DNA of 64,000 nucleotides from Geodermatophilus sp. YIM 151500 (GCF_025716945.1 NZ_JAOVZT010000002.1:463097-527096); one strand, 5' to 3'. Positions 51,195 through 59,902 are shown, counted from the stretch's first letter. The notes: generated by a model not told the origin, from the letters alone. Numbers and translations: made by a program.

Positions 51195-52271
51195 TCAGGA
51201 GGCCGGCTTCTCGAGGGTGGTGAAGCTCGGCTCCTCGACGTCCTCCTCGACGAAGCCGGTCTCCTTCATGAGGTCGAAGACCTCGCGCTCGCCCTCGACC
51301 CACTCCTCGGTGAGGTACGTGGTGGGCACGAACCAGTCGAACCGGTTGTCCAGCCAATCCTGCAGGAAGGCCATCTCCTCCGGCGTGCGGACGGCGAAGT
51401 CCTCCGGGTACGCCGCGATGATCTCGTCGCGGTGCTCCTGCCACTCCTGGATGCCGCGGTCCCACAGCTCGATCAGGAAGGACGCCTCCTCCTGGTTCTT
51501 CTCGACCCAGGCCTCCCGGGCGACGAAGACGTTCGTCTGCGGGTGGGTGACGTCCTCGGGGAAGCTGCTGTAGTTCTCGGCCCACATCTGCGCGGCCGAC
51601 TTCGCGTCGTACAGCGGCTTGATCTGGTTGGTCGACAGCTCCGGGATGGCGAAGTCGGGCAGGCACAGGCACGCGGCGGCGTCGCCGCGGGCCACCAGGC
51701 TGGCGAGGTTCTGGATGTCGGTGACGACGAGCTCGTAGTCGCCGCCGTCGGCCGAGAGGTCCAGACCGCACATCTCCTTGGCGTACATGCCCCAGATCAG
51801 GGTGATGCTGACCGAGGTGAAGGTCGCGATCTTCTGCCCCTCGAGGTCGCAGATGTTCTGCGCGGGGTTGTCCGCTCCGACGGCCAGGATGCTGCGGTCG
51901 GTGTTGTAGGCACCGAAGACCGTGGCGGGTTCACCGGTCGCCTCGGCGAGGTCCGGGACCTCGTAGGTGGCCGCCGAGATGACGTCGGCGTGACCGCCGG
52001 CGTAGACGCCGAACTCGTCCCACGACGAGGAGGTCAGGACCTGGATCCCGGCCGCCTCCTCCATCTCCTGCTTGATGCCCTGGTCCTCGAGCCACTTCCA
52101 GACGGGGTCGGGCGCCATGACCATGTTGATGACGCCGCCTGCGTCCGCGGCCTCGCCGGGGGGCTGGCTGGACCCGCCGCCCGACGCGCACGCCGATGCG
52201 GTGACCGCGACCGCGGCCATGCCGGCCACCAGCCGCAACCCACGGGCGTTCCCGCTCGTAGTGATCCCCAT
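51195..52271 (-). CDS. ABC transporter substrate-binding lipoprotein, second nitrate/taurine-type system
   Basis: ATG at 52271 with GGCAGGAGC upstream, 358 residues. Signal peptide with lipobox VTASAC (Cys about 28). NMT1/THI5-like mature part with INMVMAPDPVWKWLEDQGIK and GGHADVISAATYEVPDLAE. The protein is clearly divergent from the binding protein at 1088, so a different ligand is expected. First gene of its operon, divergent from the HisD-like dehydrogenase. Confidence 0.85.
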   Translation of the reverse strand: MGITTSGNARGLRLVAGMAAVAVTASACASGGGSSQPPGEAADAGGVINMVMAPDPVWKWLEDQGIKQEMEEAAGIQVLTSSSWDEFGVYAGGHADVISAATYEVPDLAEATGEPATVFGAYNTDRSILAVGADNPAQNICDLEGQKIATFTSVSITLIWGMYAKEMCGLDLSADGGDYELVVTDIQNLASLVARGDAAACLCLPDFAIPELSTNQIKPLYDAKSAAQMWAENYSSFPEDVTHPQTNVFVAREAWVEKNQEEASFLIELWDRGIQEWQEHRDEIIAAYPEDFAVRTPEEMAFLQDWLDNRFDWFVPTTYLTEEWVEGEREVFDLMKETGFVEEDVEEPSFTTLEKPAS

Positions 52272-52622
52272 GCTCCTGCCTCTCGTACGGGACGCCTCAG
52301 CGCGTCCGCCATGGGTGGATCCGTGTGGTGCTGCGTCGGCCGGCTGTGACCCAGCCCACGCGTATACGGCCGACTGTGCCTGCAATCACATGCATACGTC
52401 AAGCACGGGTGCCGCGGCCCTCCTCCGGTGGTCCGGCGCGCACCGGGCGGCGCGCCGATGCCGCGGCCGTCCCCCAGTCCTGGTGACACCGCGCTGAGCA
52501 CCGTGTTCGTCAACGGCGGGACGACGTGCGGGCCACGTGGGCCGCGCCCGACCGCGACCGCGGCTTGACATGACTAGGTATGCACAACAGGATCGTGATC
52601 CCGACGTGACCTGGAGCACAGC
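52272..52622. other. Divergent promoter region between the second importer and the HisD-like operon
   Basis: This 351-bp gap holds no convincing gene. It contains a good plus-strand promoter (52565-52593), a weaker minus-strand promoter with TTGACG at 52402..52397 and CACAGT about 18 bp further, and the palindrome CGTATACG at 52361-52368. Both promoters carry TATGCA within the spacer, a possible common repressor site. Confidence 0.6.
52565..52593 (+). promoter_or_regulatory. Promoter of the HisD-like operon
   Basis: The -35 TTGACA is a perfect match, the spacer is 17 bp and the -10 is CAGGAT, which keeps the key A and final T. The ATG follows 29 bp after the -10. TATGCA in the spacer (52579-52584) may be an operator. 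Confidence 0.65.
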
Positions 52623-53942
52623 ATGAGCCGGCAGTTGAAGGAGGCGGCGTCCACCGCGGCGCTGCGGCAGGAACGGTCCGACGTGTCGGAGGTGGTGGCC
52701 GCGGTCATCGCCGACGTCCGCGAGCGCGGCGACGAGGCGGTCCGGCAGTACTCGGAGAAGTTCGACTCCTGGTCGCCGGAGAGCTTCCGGCTGTCCGCCG
52801 GGCAGATCGAGGAGATCGTCGCGCGGGTGCCCGACGAGGTGCTCGACGACCTCCGCACCGTGCAGGCCAACGTGCGGGCCTTCGCCCAGCACCAGCTGGA
52901 GTCGATGCGCGAGTTCGAGGTGGAGACCCGGCCGGGGGTGTTCCTCGGTCAGCGGCACCTGCCGATCGCCGCGAGCGGCGCCTACGTGCCGGGCGGGCGC
53001 TACCCGCTGACCGCCTCCGCGCACATGACCGTGGTGACCGCCAAGGTCGCGGGCGTCGAGCGCGTCACCACGTGCACCCCACCCATCCGGGGCGAGATCC
53101 CCGCGGCCACCGTCGCGGCCATGCACCTGGCCGGCGCCGACGACATCTTCCTCCTCGGCGGCGTCCAGGCCGTGGCGGCGATGGCCCTGGGCACCGGGAC
53201 GATCGGCAAGGTCGACCTGCTGGCCGGGCCGGGGAACGCCTACGTGGCCGAGGCCAAGCGCCAGCTGTTCGGCGAGGTGGGCATCGACCTGTTCGCCGGC
53301 CCCACCGAGATCCTCGTCGTCGCCGACGGCAGCGCCGATCCGTTCGTGGTGGCCGTCGACCTGCTCAGCCAGGCCGAGCACGGTCCCGACTCACCGGCCG
53401 TGCTGATCAGCACCTCGGAGGAGGTCGCCCGCGCCGCCATGGCGCACATCGACCGGCTGCTCCCCGACATGCCGACCAACGACATGGCCGGTCCGGCCTG
53501 GCGCGACCACGGCCAGGTGCACGTCGTCGACGACCTCGACGAGGCCTACCGGCTGGCCGACGCCTTCGCCAGCGAGCACGTCCAGATCCTGACCGAGCGG
53601 CCGCGCGAGGCTCTGGAGAAGATGCACAACTACGGGGCCCTCTTCCTCGGCGAGGGCACCTGCGTCTCCTACGGCGACAAGGTGATCGGGACCAACCACG
53701 TGCTGCCCACCCGCGGCGCCGCCCGCTACACCGGCGGGTTGTGGGTGGGGAAGTACCTGCGCACGGTCACCTACCAGGAGGTCACCGACCGCGCGGCCAG
53801 CGCCGAGCTGGGCGAGCTCTGCGGCCGGGCCTCGCGCATCGAGCTGTTCGAGGGTCACGCGCGCTCCGGCGACGTCCGCGCCGCCAAGTACGCAGGCGCC
53901 CCGCTGCCGTGGGCCGCCGACGTGTACGCCCCCGCCCGCTGA
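52623..53942 (+). CDS. Histidinol dehydrogenase family protein (catabolic paralogue)
   Basis: ATG at 52623, 439 residues. HisD-family features: ERGDEAVRQYSEKFD, YVPGGRYPLTASAHM, AGPGNAYVAEAKRQLFG, LFAGPTEILVVAD, QAEHGPDSPAVLIS (Zn-binding Gln/His) and SEHVQI. It stands apart from histidine genes and next to an importer, amidohydrolase and dehydrogenases. HisD relatives outside the histidine pathway include sulfopropanediol 3-dehydrogenase (HpsN), a two-step NAD-dependent alcohol-to-acid enzyme. A similar oxidation of an alcohol to a carboxylate is likely. Sulfonate use is only a possibility. Confidence 0.85.
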   Translation: MSRQLKEAASTAALRQERSDVSEVVAAVIADVRERGDEAVRQYSEKFDSWSPESFRLSAGQIEEIVARVPDEVLDDLRTVQANVRAFAQHQLESMREFEVETRPGVFLGQRHLPIAASGAYVPGGRYPLTASAHMTVVTAKVAGVERVTTCTPPIRGEIPAATVAAMHLAGADDIFLLGGVQAVAAMALGTGTIGKVDLLAGPGNAYVAEAKRQLFGEVGIDLFAGPTEILVVADGSADPFVVAVDLLSQAEHGPDSPAVLISTSEEVARAAMAHIDRLLPDMPTNDMAGPAWRDHGQVHVVDDLDEAYRLADAFASEHVQILTERPREALEKMHNYGALFLGEGTCVSYGDKVIGTNHVLPTRGAARYTGGLWVGKYLRTVTYQEVTDRAASAELGELCGRASRIELFEGHARSGDVRAAKYAGAPLPWAADVYAPAR

Positions 53943-54024
53943 CCCGCCCGCTGACCCGCCCGCTCCCGACCCGCACCGTGCCGACCCGGGCACCGTGCCC
54001 CCCCACCCGAGAGGACCCGCCCGC

Positions 54025-55035
54025 ATGACCCGGAGCACCGGCCGCACCGTGGACGTCCACGCCCACGTCATCACCCCCGCCTGCCTGGAGCTGGCGCAGG
54101 GCCTGATGGAGCCGCAGTACGACCCGTTCTCCTACTGGGCGGGCAAGGAGACCAACGAGTACCAGGCCGGTCACATGAAGGAGATCCTCCCGAAGGCGAC
54201 CGACATCGACGTCCGCCTGGCCGACATGGACGCCATGGGCATCGACGTCCAGGCGCTGTCGGTGGCACCGCCGCAGTACTACTACTGGGCCGACGTCGAG
54301 CTGGGCCGGAAGCTCGCCCGCATGCAGAACGAGAACCTGGCGTCGATGGTGCAGGCCCACCCCGACCGCTTCGTCGGCCTGGCGACGGTGCCGATGCAGG
54401 ACGTCTCGTCGGCGGTCGCGGAGCTCGAGCACTGCGTCCGGGAGTACGACTTCCGCGGCGTGGAGATCAACACGAACATCTTCGGCCTCGACCTCGACGA
54501 CCCCCGCTTCCGGCCCTTCTTCGCCAAGGCGGAGGAGCTCGACGTCGCCGTCCTGCTGCACCCCAACGGGTTCACCCACGGCGAGCGGCTGCAGAAGTAC
54601 TACATGACCAACGTGATCGGAAATCCGCTGGACACCACCGTGGCGATCAACCGGATCATCCACGGCGGCGTGCTGGAGGAGCACCCGGCGCTCAAGCTGG
54701 TCCTGGTGCACGGCGGTGGGTTCCTGCCGTTCTACTCCTCGCGCATCGACCACTCCTACGAGCTGCGGCCCGAGGGGCGCCACCACATCACCCGCCCGCC
54801 GAGCACCTACCTCAAGCAGGTCTTCGTCGACTGCCTGGTGTTCGACTCGGTGCACCTGGAGTTCCTCGTGCAGCAGATGGGTGCCGACCACGTCGTCATC
54901 GGTACCGACTACCCCTTCGACATGGGGCACTACGACCCGCTGGGGCAGATCGACGGCATGCGCGGGGTGAGCGAGGAGGACAAGGACCTCGTCCGCAGCA
55001 CCACGGCGCACAAGCTGCTCAAGCTCGACCACTGA
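54025..55035 (+). CDS. Amidohydrolase (ACMSD-like) family protein
   Basis: ATG at 54025 with GAGAGGA upstream, 336 residues. Metal ligands: VDVHAHVI (HxH) at the N-terminus, LHPNGFTHG, LVLVHGGGFLPF and VIGTDYPFDMG (Asp). ACMSD-type enzymes decarboxylate or hydrolyse aromatic or semialdehyde intermediates using Zn. Lies in the HisD-like operon. Confidence 0.87.
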   Translation: MTRSTGRTVDVHAHVITPACLELAQGLMEPQYDPFSYWAGKETNEYQAGHMKEILPKATDIDVRLADMDAMGIDVQALSVAPPQYYYWADVELGRKLARMQNENLASMVQAHPDRFVGLATVPMQDVSSAVAELEHCVREYDFRGVEINTNIFGLDLDDPRFRPFFAKAEELDVAVLLHPNGFTHGERLQKYYMTNVIGNPLDTTVAINRIIHGGVLEEHPALKLVLVHGGGFLPFYSSRIDHSYELRPEGRHHITRPPSTYLKQVFVDCLVFDSVHLEFLVQQMGADHVVIGTDYPFDMGHYDPLGQIDGMRGVSEEDKDLVRSTTAHKLLKLDH

Positions 55036-55081
55036 CCGGCCCGGGCGTGCACGCGGGCGAGCGCGGAAGAGGGAGGCACCG

Positions 55082-56071
55082 GTGATCTCCGTGGCCGTGG
55101 TGGGCCTGGGCTGGTGGGGGCGCAACGTCGTCGGGCTGCTGTCGGGCAGCGAGCGCATCCGGCCGGTCCTGGGGGTGGACGTCGACCCCGCGGGCCGGGA
55201 CTGGGCCCGGTCCCGCGGCCTGGACGTGGCCGGCGACCTGCAGGAGGCGCTCGACGACCCGCGGGTCGACGCGGTCGTGCTGTGCTCGCCGCACCGTTTC
55301 CACTCGGCGCAGATCGTCGCGGCGGCCGGGGCGGGCAAGCACGTCTTCTGCGAGAAACCCTTCTGCACCACCACCGCGGAGGCCGACGCCGCGATCGCCG
55401 CGGTCGAGGCCGCCGGCGTGCGGCTCGGCATCGGGCACGAACGGCGCTTCGAGCCGGCGGTGGTGGAGCTGCAGGAGCTGTGCCGCTCCGGTGCGCTCGG
55501 CACGCCGCTGGTCTTCGAGGGCAACTTCAGCCAGGACAAGTTCCTCGCCCTGCCCCCGGACAACTGGCGGCTGTCGAGCACCGAGGCGCCCGTCGGACCG
55601 CTGTCGGCGACCGGCATCCACCTGGTCGACCTGGCGATCAGCGTCTTCGGCGAGCCCAGCGAGGTGTGGGCCCGGCTCGCGACCCGCGCGACGTCGTTCC
55701 AGAACGGCGACACCCTCTCGGTGACGCTGGGCTTCCCGGACGGCGCCACCGCCTCGATCACCGCCGTCCTGACCACGCCGTTCATCGGCCGGATCTGCGT
55801 GCTCGGGTCGAGGGGCTGGATGGAGATCCGCGATCGCAGCCACCCGGAGAACCCGACGGGGTGGGACGTCACGACGCAGTACCGCGACGAGGCGCCGAGC
55901 ACGCGGTTCGTCCCGCCGAGCCCCGCCGTCCTCGACAACCTCGAGCGGTTCGCCGCCGCCGTGGAGGGGACGGCGGAGTACCCGGTGAGCGCCGCGGACA
56001 TCCGCGCCAACGTGCGGGCCTTCGAGGCGATCACCCGCTCCGCGCTCAGCGGCGCGGTGGAGAAGCTCTAG
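55082..56071 (+). CDS. Gfo/Idh/MocA family NAD(P)-dependent oxidoreductase
   Basis: GTG at 55082 after GAGGGAGG, 329 residues. Rossmann VVGLGWWGRNVVG, catalytic CEKPFCTT, and a C-terminal domain with VGPLSATGIHLVDLAISVFG. Second MocA-type enzyme in the window (the first at 8484). It keeps the usual Glu-Lys-Pro motif. Likely oxidises a hydroxylated intermediate. The stop is TAG and is followed by unrelated frame, so it is a true stop. Confidence 0.85.
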   Translation: MISVAVVGLGWWGRNVVGLLSGSERIRPVLGVDVDPAGRDWARSRGLDVAGDLQEALDDPRVDAVVLCSPHRFHSAQIVAAAGAGKHVFCEKPFCTTTAEADAAIAAVEAAGVRLGIGHERRFEPAVVELQELCRSGALGTPLVFEGNFSQDKFLALPPDNWRLSSTEAPVGPLSATGIHLVDLAISVFGEPSEVWARLATRATSFQNGDTLSVTLGFPDGATASITAVLTTPFIGRICVLGSRGWMEIRDRSHPENPTGWDVTTQYRDEAPSTRFVPPSPAVLDNLERFAAAVEGTAEYPVSAADIRANVRAFEAITRSALSGAVEKL

Positions 56072-56087
56072 CCGCCTCCCCGCGCCC

Positions 56088-56837
56088 GTCCCTGTCCCGT
56101 CCCGACCGTCCCGCACCCCGTCCCCGTCCCGACCACGAAGGAGCACGCATGCGGATCGTCGACCTGTCGCAGGACATCTACGAGGGGATGAAGGTCTATC
56201 CCGGGCACCTGAAGACGGTGCAGTTCGAGCACGTCACGCACGAGGAGACCGCGCCGCGGTTCGAGGGCGGGTTCTCCTTCCAGACCACCGGGTTCATCCT
56301 CAACGACAACGGGCCCACGCACGTGGACTCCTTCTCCCACCTGGATCCGGCGCCGGGCGCGGAGACCATCGACCAGATGCCGCTGGAGCTGTTCCACGGG
56401 CCGGCGGTGTGCCTGGACGTGACCGGGTTCGCGCCGCAGACCGACATCACCGCCGAGGACCTGGACCGGATCGAGGCCGCCGCGCCGGTGGAGGTGCGCC
56501 GGGGCGACATCGTGCTGTTCCACACCGCCACCTGGAACCGCTTCGCGGGGGACAAGCGGTACCTGACCGACTTCCCGGGGCTGGGCGCCTCGGCGGCGGA
56601 GTGGATCGTCGAGCGGGGGGTGAAGACCTTCGGGGTGGACAGCCCCACCCCGGACAACCCGGCGAGCAAGACCTATCCGGTGCACATGATGTGCCGCCGG
56701 GAGCACATCACCCACTACGAGAACCTGGCCAACCTCGACCAGGTGGTGGGCACCCGGTTCACGTTCATCGGGTTCCCGCTCAAGGTCCGCGGCGCGCACG
56801 GCGGCCCCACCCGCGCCGTCGCCCTCGTCGAGTGAGC
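56088..56837 (+). repeat. Copy B of a 0.75-kb duplicated segment
   Basis: Identical to 33052-33807 apart from one fewer CCCCGT unit in the upstream hexanucleotide repeat. The right end falls 2 nt after the stop, inside the first codons of the following gene. That suggests copy B is parental and that copy A was made from it. Confidence 0.95.
56149..56835 (+). CDS. Cyclase family (kynurenine formamidase-like) protein, copy B
   Basis: ATG at 56149, 228 residues, identical in DNA and protein to copy A at 33119. Metal site THVDSFSH, plus FHTATWNRFAGDK and HMMCRREHITHY. Here it is embedded in an operon: MocA dehydrogenase upstream, and a TGA that overlaps the GTG of a beta-hydroxyacid dehydrogenase (GTGA). 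It likely hydrolyses a cyclic amide or lactone intermediate. Confidence 0.9.
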   Translation: MRIVDLSQDIYEGMKVYPGHLKTVQFEHVTHEETAPRFEGGFSFQTTGFILNDNGPTHVDSFSHLDPAPGAETIDQMPLELFHGPAVCLDVTGFAPQTDITAEDLDRIEAAAPVEVRRGDIVLFHTATWNRFAGDKRYLTDFPGLGASAAEWIVERGVKTFGVDSPTPDNPASKTYPVHMMCRREHITHYENLANLDQVVGTRFTFIGFPLKVRGAHGGPTRAVALVE

Positions 56838-57734
56838 GACACGTCCGCAGGCGGCGCCGGCGACGGCGCCGCCCCGGTCGTCGCCGTCCTCGGCGCGGGG
56901 GCGATGGGCGCCGGCATGGTGCGTTCCCTGCGCCGGGCGCAGGTACCGGTGCGGGTGTGGAACCGCGACGCGGCCAAGGCCGAGGCGCTGGCCGGATCGG
57001 GGGCCGAGGTCTGCGCGACGCCGGCCGACGCGGTGGCCGGCGCCGACGTCGTCCTCACCGTGCTGCTCGACGCCGAGGCCGTGCTCGACACGGTCCGGCG
57101 GGCGGCCCCGGCGGCCGGCACCGTGTGGCTGCAGTGCGCGACGGTGGGCCTCGACGGGTTCGACCGCACCGCGGACCTGGCGCGCGAGCTGGACCTCGTC
57201 CTGGTCGACTGCCCGGTGCTCGGCACGCGCAAGCCCGCCGAGGACGGCGCCCTCGTCCTGCTCGCCTCCGGCCCCGAGGACGTCCGCGACCGGCTGGAGC
57301 CGGTGTTCGCGGCGATCGCGCGCAAGACGCTGTGGCTGGACGGCGACGGCGCGGGGACCCGGCTCAAGCTGGTCTGCAACGCCTGGATCTTCATGCTGAC
57401 CGCCGGGGTGGCCCAGTCCGTCGCCCTGGCGCGCGCGCTGGACGTGGACCCGCGGCACTTCTTCGCCGCCATCGAGGGAGGCCCGCTCGACACCCCCTAC
57501 GCCCACGTCAAGGGCGCGCTCATCCGCGACGGCGAGTACCCGGTGAGCTTCGCGCTGCCTGGCGCGATCAAGGACAACCGGTTGATCCAGGCGGCGCTGG
57601 CCTCGGCCGGGCTGTCCGACCGCTTGACCGCGGCCGTGCTGGAGACCATGGAGGCCGCCGCCTCCGGGTTGACCGACCCGGCGTCCGCGGACATGGCGGT
57701 GATGGTCGAAGGCCTGTCGCGCTCGCGGGACTGA
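56832..57734 (+). CDS. Beta-hydroxyacid dehydrogenase family NAD(P)-dependent oxidoreductase
   Basis: GTG at 56832 overlapping the cyclase stop, 300 residues. Rossmann VVAVLGAGAMGAGMVRSL after a 15-residue Gly/Ala tail, and catalytic Lys in GAGTRLKLVCNAW. Similar in class to the enzyme at 42012 but divergent. Last gene of the catabolic region before the cimA leader. Confidence 0.85.
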   Translation: MSDTSAGGAGDGAAPVVAVLGAGAMGAGMVRSLRRAQVPVRVWNRDAAKAEALAGSGAEVCATPADAVAGADVVLTVLLDAEAVLDTVRRAAPAAGTVWLQCATVGLDGFDRTADLARELDLVLVDCPVLGTRKPAEDGALVLLASGPEDVRDRLEPVFAAIARKTLWLDGDGAGTRLKLVCNAWIFMLTAGVAQSVALARALDVDPRHFFAAIEGGPLDTPYAHVKGALIRDGEYPVSFALPGAIKDNRLIQAALASAGLSDRLTAAVLETMEAAASGLTDPASADMAVMVEGLSRSRD

Positions 57735-57800
57735 TCGGTCGGCTGCCGCCGGGTCCGTGGGGGGTGGCCGCCGGAGGGACGGCTCGTGCCGGTGCTGTGC

Positions 57801-57806
57801 TTTACT
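57801..57806 (+). promoter_or_regulatory. Tentative -10 element of the cimA leader transcript
   Basis: TTTACT lies 7 nt before the leader-peptide ATG, so transcription could begin at or next to that ATG. The -35 region is not convincing. Confidence 0.3.
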
Positions 57807-57813
57807 CGACGTG

Positions 57814-57846
57814 ATGCACGGCACCGGCACGATCATTCTCAGCTAG
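57814..57846 (+). CDS. cimA leader peptide (MHGTGTIILS)
   Basis: A 10-codon frame, ATG to TAG, contains consecutive ATC-ATT-CTC codons for Ile-Ile-Leu near its end. ATT is rare in DNA this GC-rich. It is followed at once by two hairpins, the second an intrinsic terminator, and then by cimA, an isoleucine-pathway gene. This is the layout of ribosome-mediated attenuation: stalling at Ile codons when isoleucine is scarce would favour readthrough. An in-frame GTG lies one codon earlier. Confidence 0.75.
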   Translation: MHGTGTIILS

Positions 57847-57872
57847 CGCGCAGTCGACTCCCGACCGCGCGC
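57846..57872 (+). promoter_or_regulatory. First hairpin of the cimA attenuator
   Basis: GCGCGC pairs with GCGCGC, and GTCG with CGAC, around an ACTCC loop. The 5' arm begins in the leader stop codon, so a ribosome at the stop or at the Ile codons would affect folding. Probably the pause or protector hairpin. The alternative antiterminator pairing could not be resolved by eye. Confidence 0.6.
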
Positions 57873-57900
57873 AGACCTCCCGTACCCGGGGGGTCTTTTT
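57873..57900 (+). terminator. Intrinsic terminator of the cimA attenuator
   Basis: A 9-bp stem GACCTCCCG/CGGGGGGTC with a TACC loop is followed directly by TTTTT. It ends 37 nt before the cimA ATG and would stop transcription when the leader is translated freely. Confidence 0.85.
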
Positions 57901-57937
57901 CGTGTCGAGGGTCCCTCGCCGCCGACCGGAGGGCGTC

Positions 57938-59515
57938 ATGAGCGTTCCGACAGACTTCCACGTCTTCGACACCACCCTGCGCGACGGCGCACAGCGGGAG
58001 GGCATCAGCTACTCCGTGGCCGACAAGCTCGCGGTGGCGCGGCTGATGGACCAGGTGGGGGTGGGCTTCATCGAGGGCGGCTGGCCCGGGGCGCTGCCCA
58101 AGGACACCGAGTTCTTCGCCCGCGCCCGCAAGGAACTGGACCTCCAGCACGCGCAGCTCGTCGCCTTCGGGTCCACCCGCAAGGCCGGGGTGCGCGTCGG
58201 CGACGATCCGCAGGTCCGCGCGCTGCTCGATGCGGAGACCCCGGTCGTCTGCCTGGTGGCGAAGTCCGACGTCCGGCACGTGCGCGAGGCGCTGCGCACC
58301 ACGCTCGAGGAGAACCTGGCGATGGTGGCCGACACGGTCGCCTTCTTCGTCGGGCACGGGCGGCGGGTGTTCCTCGACTGCGAGCACTTCTTCGACGGGT
58401 ACGCGGCCGACCGCGACTACGGCGTCCGCGTGCTGGAGGCGGCGTTCGGTGCCGGCGCCGAGGTCGGCGTCCTCTGCGACACCAACGGCGGCATGCTGCC
58501 GATGGGGGTCGGCCGGGTGGTCGCCGACGTCCGGTCCCGGGTCGACGGGAAGCTCGGCATCCACTGCCAGGACGACACCGGCTGCGCTGTGGCCAACAGC
58601 CTGGCCGCCGTCGAGGCCGGCGTCACCCACGTCCAGGGGACGGCGAACGGCTACGGCGAGCGCGCCGGCAATGCCGACACCTTCTCGCTGATCGCCAACC
58701 TGGAGACCAAGATGGGCCTGCGGGTGGTGCCGCCCGGGTGCCTCGCGGAGCTGCAGCGGGTCAGCCACGCGATCGCCGAGCTGGCCAACATCGCCCCGGA
58801 CGAGCACCAGCCGTTCGTCGGCGCCTCGGCGTTCGCGCACAAGGCCGGTCTGCACGCCAGCGCCATCAAGGTCAGCCCGGAGCTGTACAACCACCTCGAC
58901 CCTGCGGTCGTGGGCAACGACATGCGCATCCTGGTCACCGAGATGGCCGGTCGCGCCTCGGTCGAGCTCAAGGGCCGCGAGCTCGGCGTCGACCTCGACG
59001 GGCACGCCGACGTCATCGGCCGCGTCGTCGACCAGGTGAAGGTGCTCGAGGCCGACGGCTGGTCCTTCGAGGCCGCGGACGCGTCCTTCGAGCTGCTGCT
59101 GCGCGCCCACCTGCCCGAGGCGCCGGAGCCGTTGTTCGACCTGGAGAGCTACAGGACCTCGGTCGAGCACTGGGGCAACGGCGTCGTGGTCAGCGAGGCG
59201 ACGGTCAAGGTGCACGTCGACGGCGAGCGGATCATCTCCACCGCCGAGGGCAACGGCCCGGTCAACGCCCTGGACAACGCGCTGCGCCAGGCGCTGGTCA
59301 GCCGCTACCCGCGGCTGGCCGACGTCGCGCTGGCCGACTACAAGGTGCGCATCCTCGGGTGGAAGGGCGGCACCAGCGCCACCACCCGGGTGCTCATCGA
59401 CACCACCGACGGCGTGGGGGAGTGGACCACCGTGGGTGTGCACGCCAACATCGTCGAGGCCTCCTGGCACGCGCTGGTCGACGCCCTGACGTATGCGGTG
59501 AACTGCCGCGGCTGA
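57938..59515 (+). CDS. cimA: (R)-citramalate synthase
   Basis: ATG at 57938 with GGAGGG upstream, 525 residues, the CimA length. DTTLRDGAQREGISYSVADK is the alpha-IPM synthase-like catalytic start, followed by GIHCQDDTGCAVANSLAAVEAG with metal-binding His, GYGERAGNAD, HKAGLHASAIKV and a C-terminal regulatory LeuA dimer domain. It condenses pyruvate and acetyl-CoA to citramalate, the threonine-independent route to isoleucine. The upstream Ile-rich leader supports this over 2-isopropylmalate or homocitrate synthase. Confidence 0.92.
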   Translation: MSVPTDFHVFDTTLRDGAQREGISYSVADKLAVARLMDQVGVGFIEGGWPGALPKDTEFFARARKELDLQHAQLVAFGSTRKAGVRVGDDPQVRALLDAETPVVCLVAKSDVRHVREALRTTLEENLAMVADTVAFFVGHGRRVFLDCEHFFDGYAADRDYGVRVLEAAFGAGAEVGVLCDTNGGMLPMGVGRVVADVRSRVDGKLGIHCQDDTGCAVANSLAAVEAGVTHVQGTANGYGERAGNADTFSLIANLETKMGLRVVPPGCLAELQRVSHAIAELANIAPDEHQPFVGASAFAHKAGLHASAIKVSPELYNHLDPAVVGNDMRILVTEMAGRASVELKGRELGVDLDGHADVIGRVVDQVKVLEADGWSFEAADASFELLLRAHLPEAPEPLFDLESYRTSVEHWGNGVVVSEATVKVHVDGERIISTAEGNGPVNALDNALRQALVSRYPRLADVALADYKVRILGWKGGTSATTRVLIDTTDGVGEWTTVGVHANIVEASWHALVDALTYAVNCRG

Positions 59516-59521
59516 GGGCGG

Positions 59522-59902
59522 TCAGAGCGGTGCCACGCGCCGGCCCAGGAGGCAGAACTCGTTGCCCTCCGGGTCGGCGAGCACGTGCCAGCTCTCGCCG
59601 CCGGTCTGACCGACCTCCGCCGGCACGGCGCCGAGGGCGAGCAACCGCCGCAGCTCGGCGTCCTGGTCGCGGTCGGTGGGGCTCAGGTCGACGTGCAGCC
59701 GCACCTTGCCCGGCGTGGGATCGGCCACCGGCGCGAAGAGCAGCGTGGGGGCCGCCCCGCCGAAGCCCTCGGCGGGGCCGATCTCGACGCTGCCGTCCTC
59801 CTCGCGGCCGAGGACGCGGTAGTCGAGGACGGCGGACCAGAAGGCGGCCAGCGCCTCGGGGTCCCGGCTGTCGACGACGAGCTCGGTGAACCGGCAGGCC
59901 AT
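59522..59902 (-). CDS. VOC (glyoxalase/dioxygenase fold) family protein
   Basis: ATG at 59902, 126 residues. FTELVVDSRDPEALAAFWSAVLDY at the start and WHVLADPEGNEFCLL at the end are the paired beta-alpha-beta signatures of the glyoxalase-like fold. The metal ligands seem incomplete, as in the many binding-only or uncharacterised members. It converges on cimA with a 6-nt gap. Confidence 0.83.
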   Translation of the reverse strand: MACRFTELVVDSRDPEALAAFWSAVLDYRVLGREEDGSVEIGPAEGFGGAAPTLLFAPVADPTPGKVRLHVDLSPTDRDQDAELRRLLALGAVPAEVGQTGGESWHVLADPEGNEFCLLGRRVAPL

